Shown here piece by piece: positions 1 to 6,938 of a stretch of 25,296 nucleotides of DNA. Origin of the DNA: Bacilli bacterium (GTDB lineage: Bacteria > Bacillota_I > Bacilli_A > RF39 > UBA660); NCBI GenBank assembly GCA_900772445.1, contig CAAHEL010000065.1, forward strand, positions 1 through 25,296, read 5' to 3'. The position numbers were made by a program, and so were the translations under genes. The notes under the pieces are model-generated. The model worked only from the letters and a program-made list of their open reading frames with translations. It searched no databases and was not told the DNA's origin. The first letter of the stretch is position 1; each line of letters opens with the position of its first letter.

Positions 1-1
1 T

Positions 2-262
2 AAAAAATATGAAGTAGTTTATATTAAAGATAACCAAATACAAGAAACTATACCAGCAACAATAGAAGATGGATACATAGTGTTTGAAACATCACATTTA
101 AGCGAGTATGGAATAATTGCAACAGAAAAATCATCAGGTACAAATGTAGAAAATCCAAAAACAGGAGATAATGTAGGATTTTATATTGTAACATCAATTG
201 TTTCGATGATTGGAATAGCAGGACTTGGATTATATGGTTATAAAAGAAAACAAGCAAATTAG
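2..262 (+). CDS. C-terminal part of a sortase-anchored surface protein (5' end outside window)
   Basis: The reading frame is open from base 2 to the TAG at 260-262, so this is the end of a larger extracellular protein. The visible part starts with a short beta-rich stretch ending in a 'FETSHLSEYG' type motif, common at the end of Gram-positive repeat surface proteins just before the anchor. Bases 152-169 encode NPKTGD, an LPXTG-like sorting signal. A hydrophobic segment (about 176-237) and a basic tail (KRKQAN) follow, so sortase would cleave between Thr and Gly and attach the protein to the cell wall. A GTG at 80 lies inside the frame but has no ribosome binding site, so it is not a start. 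The function of the exported part cannot be seen. Confidence 0.85.
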   Translation, partial: KKYEVVYIKDNQIQETIPATIEDGYIVFETSHLSEYGIIATEKSSGTNVENPKTGDNVGFYIVTSIVSMIGIAGLGLYGYKRKQAN

Positions 263-291
263 AAGAAAATTATATTTGGTTATATTAAAAA

Positions 292-330
292 CCCTAGTAA
301 CTATTAAAGCTACTAGGGATTTATTTTATT
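292..330. terminator. Bidirectional rho-independent terminator
   Basis: The arms CCCTAGTAACT (292-302) and AGCTACTAGGG (308-318) pair with one mismatch around the loop ATTAA. A T-rich run follows on the plus strand (319-330). On the minus strand the stem is followed by TTTTTAATATA (291-281). It can end the surface-protein transcript from the left and minus-strand transcription from the right. Confidence 0.85.
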
Positions 331-643
331 TATTTAATATTTCATAACAATAATCATATACATTTAAATGTTTATTAATTTTTTTATTAATCATTTTATC
401 TTTAAAATCGGTTTCAAAAAGATTAAATAGCATTTCTATTGTAAAATTCTTCTTTTCTTTTTCAGTTAGTTCTAAATTCTTGGCTGAAAAAAATAGTAAA
501 TGCTTATATTTAACAAAATTAACAATATTTTTACTATAACTAGAATCTAGTTTATTTAATATTTCTTTTAATAATATAATTATATTTTTAATATTAAAAT
601 TGATATAGAAGTTTTTATTTTTTAATAAATAAATTGCTAACAT
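326..643 (-). pseudogene. Unrecognised ORF, probably the 3' part of a frameshifted gene
   Basis: A 105-codon frame rich in Lys, Asn, Ile and Leu that looks helical and soluble; I do not recognise a family. The only in-frame ATG (641-643) has no ribosome binding site. Sensible-looking coding continues upstream of it (residues FDLIDIYDNLSNIDKV) until an in-frame TAA near 705. Just there, next to an A/T homopolymer at about 694-700, another frame carries on with similar composition (about 700-757), and a second break lies near a further homopolymer at about 755-765. This pattern suggests one gene of about 150 codons broken by slippage in homopolymer runs. It could instead be a short intact gene with a weak start, or chance coding in AT-rich DNA. 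The terminator at 292-318 sits just past its stop. Confidence 0.4.
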
Positions 644-769
644 AACTTTATCAATATTACTTAAATTATCATATATATCTATTAAATCAAAACTTTTTTT
701 GTATTATTATCTAATAACGTATTATATCTATTTTTTTTGTTTATACTTTTAAAATTCTATTTTTTTAGA

Positions 770-799
770 AAAATCAATAATATTAAATATTGATTTTTT
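770..799 (-). terminator. Terminator downstream of the truncated ABC ATPase gene
   Basis: AAAATCAATA (770-779) and TATTGATTTT (788-797) form a perfect 10-bp stem with an 8-base loop. Read on the minus strand, the stem is followed by TTTTTCT. A T-run also exists on the plus strand, so it may work both ways. The 60 bases between it and the ATPase stop (800-858) contain only an imperfect inverted repeat, AGCAA(820-824)/TTGCT(835-839), and no gene. Confidence 0.65.
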
Positions 800-858
800 C
801 CCTTATTTTATGGGCTATAAGCAACTTTTCTTAATTGCTACCTGTGTCTATATTATAT

Positions 859-1281
859 TCATCCAACTCTTTGTCTCATACCACCAGATAGATTTTTGGG
901 GTATTTATTTATGAATTCTGATAGTCCATATGTATTTAGTAAGTTTAAGACATAGTCTTTATCTTCTTGGGTTATTTTTTTGTTTATTTTTATTCCTAAA
1001 AGACAGTTTTCTAGTATTGTTAGGTGATCAAATAAACAGTCTTGTTGAAACATATAACCTATTTTTATATTATTATTTAAAAATTTTATTGTTCCGTTAG
1101 TTTTATTTTCTAAATTTGCTAATATTGATAATAATGTAGATTTACCACATCCAGATGGTCCAACAATAGCAATAAAATCTTTTTGATATAAATCAAAAGA
1201 TATGTCTTTTATTGCGGGAACTTCACCTGAATTAGATAGATAATTTTTTTTTAGATTTTTAACTTCTAGTAGTTTATTCAT
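859..1281 (-). pseudogene. Truncated NitT/TauT-type ABC transporter ATPase
   Basis: The first 140 residues of an SsuB/TauB/ThiZ-like ATPase. Visible are the Walker A motif GPSGCGKST, a Q-loop in 'YMFQQDCLFDHLTILEN', and the signature LSGGMRQRVG. The frame stops (TGA at 859-861) immediately after the signature. Walker B (LLLDEP), D-loop, switch histidine and about 100 C-terminal residues are missing, and I could not find them in the other frames downstream. Such a protein could not hydrolyse ATP. The ATG at 1279-1281 overlaps the end of the binding-protein gene by 8 bp, as in a translationally coupled operon. A GTG six codons earlier is less likely. The permease expected after it is also absent. 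If the TGA were read through, a TAA follows two codons later. Confidence 0.8.
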
Positions 1282-2272
1282 AGTCTTTAAAGTATTCACT
1301 AAATATTAAATCTTTATATTCTACATATTTATCTAGTTCGTTTGATGCAATCATTATATCTTGGATATGTTTAAATTCTTGTTCGTTAATTGTTATGTTT
1401 TCTCTCCAGGCATCACCGTCTTTATATCTTTTTACTATTTTTACTAAATCGTTCATTGTTGTATCTGGAAAGAAATCTATTATGCATTTTGCTATTTCTT
1501 CGGGGGTATTATCTTCAACGAATTTTAATCCTTTATCAATTGCTTTGGTAAAACTTTTGATTGTTTCTTTGTTATTTTCTATGTAACTTTTTCTAGCGTT
1601 ATAAGCGGTGTATGGTACTTCACCACCTAGTTCACCAATATATGCGACAACATAACCATATCCGTTTTGTTCTACAGATAGAGCATTTGGTTCAAATAGG
1701 GTTACAAAGTCACCAGTTCCTCCGATAAATGCTCCTTGCATTGCGGAAAAGGCAATTGATGTATCGATATTTAAATCTTTATTAGGGTCGATGCCATTTT
1801 CTCTTAAGGCCCATTCAAAGGTCATTTCTGGCATACCTCCTTGTCTTCCTCCGATTACGTTTTTACCTTTTAGGTCTTTTAATGTAAAGTTATCATATTT
1901 TTTTCTTGATACTAGGAATGAACCATCTCTTTTGGTTAATCCTGCGAATGTTTTAACGTAGTCTTTTTCACCACCATTATAGACATATATTGTTGCTTCG
2001 GTTCCTGAAAATCCGATATCAACATCACCTGACAATACTGCTGACATAACAGCATCTGCTCCACTAGTTAGAACTAATTCTATATTTAATCCTTCTTCTT
2101 CGAAGTAACCTTTATTTAATGCTACATATTGGGGAGCATAAAATATGGTATGTGCTACTTCTGCTAAAGTAACTTTTTTTAGGTTTGTTTCTTTTTCTTT
2201 TGTTAATATACTAAATATAGCAATTATTAATACTATAAATAGTAATATTATTACTAATTTATATTTTTTCAT
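1274..2272 (-). CDS. NMT1/SsuA-family ABC transporter substrate-binding protein
   Basis: A 332-residue periplasmic-binding-protein-like protein of the NitT/TauT (SsuA/THI5/NMT1) superfamily, which captures small organic ions or vitamin precursors outside the cell and delivers them to an ABC permease. Typical stretches are 'YAPQYVALNKGYFEEEGL', 'VLSGDVDIGFSGTEA', 'LKGKNVIGGRQGG' and 'EVPYTAYNARKSY'. The substrate cannot be told from sequence. Residues 5-22 are hydrophobic, but no lipobox cysteine follows, so it is held by an uncleaved anchor or secreted rather than lipidated, which is unusual for a Gram-positive binding protein. A strong ribosome binding site (AGGAGGTAAT) directly precedes the ATG. 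The partner ATPase next to it is truncated and no permease is present, so this gene is probably an orphan unless another transporter uses it. Confidence 0.9.
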   Translation of the reverse strand: MKKYKLVIILLFIVLIIAIFSILTKEKETNLKKVTLAEVAHTIFYAPQYVALNKGYFEEEGLNIELVLTSGADAVMSAVLSGDVDIGFSGTEATIYVYNGGEKDYVKTFAGLTKRDGSFLVSRKKYDNFTLKDLKGKNVIGGRQGGMPEMTFEWALRENGIDPNKDLNIDTSIAFSAMQGAFIGGTGDFVTLFEPNALSVEQNGYGYVVAYIGELGGEVPYTAYNARKSYIENNKETIKSFTKAIDKGLKFVEDNTPEEIAKCIIDFFPDTTMNDLVKIVKRYKDGDAWRENITINEQEFKHIQDIMIASNELDKYVEYKDLIFSEYFKDYE

Positions 2273-2292
2273 ATTACCTCCTTATCAGTTTT

Positions 2293-2321
2293 ATTATATT
2301 CTAAAGTGAAAAAAATGTTAT
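2293..2321 (-). promoter_or_regulatory. Probable promoter of the binding-protein gene
   Basis: On the minus strand, TATAAT (2298-2293) lies 17 bp from ATAACA (2321-2316), ahead of the ribosome binding site at about 2274-2282. It is divergent from the pcrA promoter. Confidence 0.5.
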
Positions 2322-2329
2322 TGTGTTAA

Positions 2330-2358
2330 TTTACTTCTTGGTTAATAGATGTTATAAT
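2330..2358 (+). promoter_or_regulatory. Promoter of pcrA, extended -10 type
   Basis: TTTACT (2330-2335), 17 bp spacer, TATAAT (2353-2358), with TG one base upstream of the -10 (TGTTATAAT). A GAGGTGG ribosome binding site follows before the ATG at 2387. Confidence 0.7.
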
Positions 2359-2386
2359 AGTTTAGTATTTAAAATGAGGTGGTAAA

Positions 2387-4492
2387 ATGAATATAGACAG
2401 TTTAAATGAAATGCAAAGACAAGCGGTTTTACATATAAATGGTCCAATGTTGGTTTTAGCGGGTGCTGGATCTGGAAAGACAAAGGTTCTTACTAATAGA
2501 ATTGTTAATTTGATTAATAATGATGTTAGTCCAGCATCTATTTTGGCAATTACTTTTACTAATAAGGCTGCAAAGGAAATGAAGGATAGGGTATTTGGTT
2601 TAATTGGTAATGATGCTTATAGTATACAGATTTCTACTTTTCATTCTTTAGGTTTAAAAATTCTTAAGGAAAATTATGAAAAGTTAGGGTATGATAAGAA
2701 TTTTATAATTATTGATAGTGATGATGCGCTTACTGTTGTTAAGAAGATTATGAAAGATATGAATATGAGTCCGCAGTATTATAACGCTAAAAATATTAGA
2801 AATAAGATTAGTTCTGCGAAAAATGAATTAATGGATGTGGTATCTTTTTCTAATATGGAATATGATAAGCAAATTGTTAAGGTATATGAAAAATATTTGG
2901 AAAAGTTAAAATTTAATAATAGTGTTGATTTTGATGATTTATTGATTTTGCCTATTAAGTTATTTAGGGAATATCCTGAGGTTCTTAATAGTTATCAAGA
3001 GAGATATAAGTATTTGCTTATTGATGAGTATCAAGATACTAATGAATGTCAATATATATTGAGTAAGATGTTATCTAATAAATATAAGAATATATTTGTA
3101 GTTGGAGATAATGATCAAGCAATTTATGCTTTTAGGGGTGCTAATTATAAAAATATTTTAAATTTTGAAAAGGATTATCCGAATTGTAAGACTATTCTTT
3201 TGGAGGAAAATTATAGGTCTACTAAAAATATTTTGAATGCTGCAAATTCGGTTATTAAAAATAATAAACTTCGTAAGGATAAGAATTTGTGGAGTAATAA
3301 TGATGAGGGTAGTTTAATTAAGTATGTTAGAACTGATAATGAAAAAGAAGAAGCAGGTTATGTTGGTAAGGAAATTAAAAGATTAGTTTCTCAAGGATGT
3401 AAGTATGAGGATATTGCAGTTTTATATAGAACTAACGCTCAATCTAGAACTATTGAAGAAGAAATGTTAAAGAGTAATATTCCTTATAGGATTATTGGTA
3501 GTTTTTATTTCTATAATAGAAAGGAAATAAAGGATTTGTTATGTTATTTGAGACTTATTAATAATCAAAAAGATGATGTTAGTTTGCTTAGGGTAATTAA
3601 TGTTCCAAAGAGAAAAATTGGAGAAAAGACAATAGATAATATTACTAATGTTGCTAATATTAATGGTACTAGTTTATTTGAGGCAATTACTGATGGTAAA
3701 GAACTAGCGTTTAAGAATTTAATTTTATCTTTAAAGGAAAAGTGTGAGAATTTATCTTTGACAGAAATGGTAGATTTAGTTTTAGATGAAAGTGGTTTGA
3801 AACAAGAACTTGTTAATGAAAAGACTTTAGATAGTGAGATTAGGTTAGAAAATTTAGAGGAATTTAAGTCTATTACTAAAAATTATGAAGAGGAATATGG
3901 TGTAATATCTTTAGATGATTTTTTAAATGAAATAAGTTTAGTTAGTGATATGAGCGAACATCAAGATGGTAATAACAAGGTAAGTTTAATGACAGTTCAT
4001 TCAGTTAAGGGTCTTGAGTTTGATAATGTATTTGTTGTTGGTATGGAAGAAGGAATATTTCCTCATTATAATTCGATTAATGAAGGAACTAATTCAGCAA
4101 TTGAGGAAGAAAGAAGATTATGTTATGTAGCAATAACAAGAGCAAAGAAAAATTTATGGTTACTTAATGCTAAGAGAAGGATGTTATTTGGTAATACACA
4201 GGTTAATCCTGCTTCAAGATTTATTGAAGAAATTGATCCAAAATATTTAGATACTGAAAAGAAGACAACTAATTTATTAAATAATATTAAAAAGGTAGTA
4301 AAAGAAAATATGTTTAATAATGATGAAGTTGATTTTGAGGTTGGTGAACTTATTAATCATACGGAATATGGAAATGGTGTTATTGTGTCTGTTGATAAGT
4401 CTATTATTACTGTTGCGTTTCCTCATCCATATGGTATTAAAAAATTAATGAAAAAACATAAGAGTATAAGTAAGGTAACAGTTAATAATTAA
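2387..4492 (+). CDS. pcrA: ATP-dependent DNA helicase PcrA/UvrD
   Basis: A 701-residue superfamily 1A 3'-5' helicase that unwinds DNA during repair and plasmid replication and clears RecA and stalled RNA polymerase. The Q motif (NEMQRQAV, residues 7-14) is followed by Walker A AGAGSGKT (25-32), Walker B/DExx LLIDEYQD (D213, E214), motif III 'VVGDNDQAIYAFRGA', 'LEENYRST', the late motifs 'VSLMTVHSVKGLEFDNVF' and 'EERRLCYVAITRA', and the C-terminal Tudor-like domain around 'YGNGVIVSV...AFPHPYGIKKL' that binds RNA polymerase in Bacillus PcrA. Length and domain order are normal for the family. A GAGGTGG ribosome binding site precedes the ATG. The pcrA-ligA pair of Bacillus is not kept here; a peptidase gene follows after 27 bp, probably on the same transcript because no terminator lies between. 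Confidence 0.97.
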   Translation: MNIDSLNEMQRQAVLHINGPMLVLAGAGSGKTKVLTNRIVNLINNDVSPASILAITFTNKAAKEMKDRVFGLIGNDAYSIQISTFHSLGLKILKENYEKLGYDKNFIIIDSDDALTVVKKIMKDMNMSPQYYNAKNIRNKISSAKNELMDVVSFSNMEYDKQIVKVYEKYLEKLKFNNSVDFDDLLILPIKLFREYPEVLNSYQERYKYLLIDEYQDTNECQYILSKMLSNKYKNIFVVGDNDQAIYAFRGANYKNILNFEKDYPNCKTILLEENYRSTKNILNAANSVIKNNKLRKDKNLWSNNDEGSLIKYVRTDNEKEEAGYVGKEIKRLVSQGCKYEDIAVLYRTNAQSRTIEEEMLKSNIPYRIIGSFYFYNRKEIKDLLCYLRLINNQKDDVSLLRVINVPKRKIGEKTIDNITNVANINGTSLFEAITDGKELAFKNLILSLKEKCENLSLTEMVDLVLDESGLKQELVNEKTLDSEIRLENLEEFKSITKNYEEEYGVISLDDFLNEISLVSDMSEHQDGNNKVSLMTVHSVKGLEFDNVFVVGMEEGIFPHYNSINEGTNSAIEEERRLCYVAITRAKKNLWLLNAKRRMLFGNTQVNPASRFIEEIDPKYLDTEKKTTNLLNNIKKVVKENMFNNDEVDFEVGELINHTEYGNGVIVSVDKSIITVAFPHPYGIKKLMKKHKSISKVTVNN

Positions 4493-4519
4493 TTACATAT
4501 AATGTATTAGGGGGAATAT

Positions 4520-5071
4520 ATGGATTACTTGATGTTAGTTAATAAGACTAATAGTTTATTTTCAGGTTATGTACCCGATGATTTGACTTTGGTATCTAGT
4601 AAATATAAGGATAATATTAAACTAGATAGAGTTACTTATGAAAATTTTTTAAAAATGCAAGAAGATGCTAGTAAATATGGATATGAAATTGATATAATGA
4701 GTGGTTATAGAGATTATTTGTATCAAGAAAAGATTTATAATAAACTTGTTTATGAAAAGGGATTTAACTATGCTATTAGTAGAATTGCTAAGGCTGGTTG
4801 TTCGGAACATCAAACTGGTCTTGCAATTGATATTTGCGTATATAGAGATGGAAAATGTTATATTGAGAGTGAAATAAGTGATTTTGTGGAAACTAAATGG
4901 GTTCATCAGAATTGTTATAAATATGGTTTTATTTTAAGATATCCACTTGATAAGGAAGATATTACTAAATATAGTTATGAACCTTGGCATTTAAGATATG
5001 TTGGAAGTGATGTAGCAAGAGATATTTATAATAGAGATATAACTTTAGAAGAGTATTTGGGTAAATATTAA
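4520..5071 (+). CDS. M15B D,D-carboxypeptidase/dipeptidase, VanY/VanXY-like, no signal peptide
   Basis: A 183-residue zinc peptidase of family M15B, which removes or splits D-Ala-D-Ala from cell-wall precursors. Visible are SGYRDYLYQ (61-69), the SEHQTGLAID motif with zinc ligands H97 and D104, and EPWHLRYVG with catalytic E154 and third ligand H157. The N-terminus (MDYLMLVNKTNSLF) shows no signal peptide or membrane segment. A TAG lies in frame four codons before the ATG, so a longer start is not possible. The size and lack of a signal resemble cytoplasmic VanXY-type enzymes rather than exported VanY/DacB/YodJ. Regulatory van genes are not visible, so a housekeeping role in peptidoglycan turnover is as likely as resistance. 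A GGGGG ribosome binding site precedes the start. Confidence 0.85.
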   Translation: MDYLMLVNKTNSLFSGYVPDDLTLVSSKYKDNIKLDRVTYENFLKMQEDASKYGYEIDIMSGYRDYLYQEKIYNKLVYEKGFNYAISRIAKAGCSEHQTGLAIDICVYRDGKCYIESEISDFVETKWVHQNCYKYGFILRYPLDKEDITKYSYEPWHLRYVGSDVARDIYNRDITLEEYLGKY

Positions 5072-5109
5072 TATATTTAATAATTAAGTAAAGTTAGTGT
5101 AAAAATGAT

Positions 5110-5139
5110 AGAAACGTATTTTAAAGTATGTTTCTTTTT
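5110..5139 (+). terminator. Terminator after the M15 peptidase gene
   Basis: GAAACGTA (5111-5118) pairs with TATGTTTC (5127-5134) with one G-T pair around TTTTAAAG, followed by TTTTT. It ends the pcrA-peptidase transcript and overlaps the -35 region of the next promoter. Confidence 0.75.
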
Positions 5140-5147
5140 GTTATAAT
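5119..5147 (+). promoter_or_regulatory. Promoter of the rlmN-prpC-prkC-rsgA-rpe operon, extended -10 type
   Basis: TGTTATAAT (5139-5147) is a consensus extended -10. The -35 (TTTTAA, 5119-5124) is poor and lies in the terminator hairpin, so the extended -10 probably carries recognition. A GGGGAAG ribosome binding site follows at about 5155. Confidence 0.6.
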
Positions 5148-5168
5148 ATTAAATGGGGAAGTGTCGAT

Positions 5169-6188
5169 ATGAGAAATATTTATGATTTAACTAAAGATGA
5201 ATTTGAGGATTATTTTGTTAGTATTGGAGATAAAAAATATAGAGCAGTACAGTTATATGAATCTTTATATAAAAAAAGAGTTAAAAATATTGATGAAATA
5301 AGTAATATTGGGAATAATATTAAGGAAAAGTTAAAGAGTGATTTTGATTTTTATAAAATTAAATTATTAGTTAAACAAGAAGATGATTTAGTTAAGAAAT
5401 ATTTATTTGAATTATCTGATGGTGAAAGAATTGAATCTGTGGTTATGTTTCACGATTATGGTATTAGTATTTGTGTTAGTTCACAGGTAGGATGCAATAT
5501 GGGGTGTGCTTTTTGTGAGAGTGGTAGGCTTAAGAAAAGAAGAAATTTATATGCTTATGAAATTGTGGAACAGTTATTATTAATTGAAGAAGATATTAAG
5601 GATAGAATTACTCATATTGTGGTTATGGGTATTGGTGAACCTTTTGATAATTATGATAATGTTATGAGATTTATTCGTATTGTTAATGATCCAAAGGGAA
5701 TTGATATTGGAAGTAGGCATATTACTATTTCTACTTGTGGTGTTATTCCTGGGATTAATAGATTTATGAATGAAAAGGGACAGGTTAATTTAGCAATTAG
5801 TTTACATGCTCCGAATGATGAGATAAGAAATAAGATTATGCCAATTAGTAAGGCATATAAGTTATCTGAATTAATTTCTGTTATTAAGAAATATATCGCT
5901 GTTACTAATCGTAGGGTAACTTTTGAGTATATAATGCTTGAGGGAATTAATGATAGTGATGAGTGTGCGATAGAGTTATCTAGGTTACTTAAGGGAATTA
6001 ATTGTTATGTTAATTTAATTCCTTATAATGAAACTGAAAATATTGAGTTTAAAAGAACAAAAAATTCGCAAATTATGAGATTTTATGATATACTAAAGAA
6101 AAATAAGATAGGTGTTACAGTAAGAAGGGAATTTGGTTCAAAGGTTGATGCTGCTTGTGGTCAACTTAGGGCGAATCAAGATTTATAG
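5169..6188 (+). CDS. rlmN: 23S rRNA (adenine-2503-C2)-methyltransferase RlmN
   Basis: A 339-residue radical-SAM enzyme that methylates C2 of A2503 in 23S rRNA and A37 in some tRNAs. The iron-sulfur cluster motif CxxxCxxC is at C109, C113 and C116 (GCNMGCAFC). The two cysteines of the methyl-transfer mechanism are C102 in ICVSSQ, at the same offset from the cluster as E. coli C118, and C330 in the C-terminal AACGQL. 'GIGEPFDNYDNV' matches the family SAM-binding region. It starts the conserved rlmN-prpC-prkC-rsgA-rpe block, with 9 bp to the next gene. The close relative Cfr is unlikely, given the Bacillus-like synteny. Confidence 0.96.
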   Translation: MRNIYDLTKDEFEDYFVSIGDKKYRAVQLYESLYKKRVKNIDEISNIGNNIKEKLKSDFDFYKIKLLVKQEDDLVKKYLFELSDGERIESVVMFHDYGISICVSSQVGCNMGCAFCESGRLKKRRNLYAYEIVEQLLLIEEDIKDRITHIVVMGIGEPFDNYDNVMRFIRIVNDPKGIDIGSRHITISTCGVIPGINRFMNEKGQVNLAISLHAPNDEIRNKIMPISKAYKLSELISVIKKYIAVTNRRVTFEYIMLEGINDSDECAIELSRLLKGINCYVNLIPYNETENIEFKRTKNSQIMRFYDILKKNKIGVTVRREFGSKVDAACGQLRANQDL

Positions 6189-6197
6189 AGGTGAAAT

Positions 6198-6938
6198 ATG
6201 CAAACATTTTATTTAACTGATCCAGGAAAGGTTAGAAGTCATAATGAGGATAGTGTAACAATACTTAAGAATAATAATAATGAGTATTTGCTTGCAGTTG
6301 CTGATGGTATGGGAGGACATAAGGCTGGAGAAGTTGCTAGTGATATTGCTATTAGGTGTTTAACTGATAGTTTTAATGGTATTTCTTCTTTTAATGGTAA
6401 AAATAATGCAATTGAATGGTTAAGAAATATTGTTACAGAAATAAATAAGCAAATATTTGAATATACTGATAATAATCCAGATAGTAAGGGTATGGGAACT
6501 ACTTTGGTTGTTGCTATTAAGAGTGATGATTATGTTTTATTTGGTAATATTGGAGATAGTTCTGGATATGTGTATAAAAATGATAAGTTATATAAGGTTA
6601 CAAAGGATCATACTTTGGTTAATTTACTTGTTGCAACTGGTGAGTTAACGGCAGAAGAAGCAAAATATCATCCTAGAAAGAATGTTTTAATGCGTGCTTT
6701 AGGGGCAAATGATCCAATTGAAATTGATATATTTGATGTTGATACTTCGGTTAAGGGTATATTTTTATGTAGTGATGGGCTAACTAATATGTTAACTGAG
6801 GAACAAATTGAAAAAATATTAAATAGTAATTTATCTATTGAAGATACACTTGCTAAGTTGATTAGAAAAGCAAATAGTCGTGGGGGAAATGACAATATTA
6901 CGGTTGCTTATTTAAAAAAGGAAAGTGGTGAATTATAA
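6198..6938 (+). CDS. prpC: PP2C-family protein serine/threonine phosphatase (PrpC/Stp)
   Basis: A 246-residue Mn/Mg-dependent phosphatase that reverses phosphorylation by the neighbouring PASTA kinase. Metal-binding motifs are present in order: RSHNED (E17, D18), VADGMGGH (D36, G37), LCSDGLTN (D193) and GGNDNIT (D232). The length is normal and there are no membrane segments. AGAGGTGAAAT is a good ribosome binding site. The stop overlaps the kinase start by one base (TAATG), so the two are translationally coupled, as in other Bacillota. Confidence 0.96.
   Translation: MQTFYLTDPGKVRSHNEDSVTILKNNNNEYLLAVADGMGGHKAGEVASDIAIRCLTDSFNGISSFNGKNNAIEWLRNIVTEINKQIFEYTDNNPDSKGMGTTLVVAIKSDDYVLFGNIGDSSGYVYKNDKLYKVTKDHTLVNLLVATGELTAEEAKYHPRKNVLMRALGANDPIEIDIFDVDTSVKGIFLCSDGLTNMLTEEQIEKILNSNLSIEDTLAKLIRKANSRGGNDNITVAYLKKESGEL

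Noticed and set aside
853..861. TGA at the end of the truncated ATPase as a recoded (Trp or selenocysteine) codon
   Set aside because: Reading through adds one residue before a TAA, and the missing Walker B half is not encoded beyond it.
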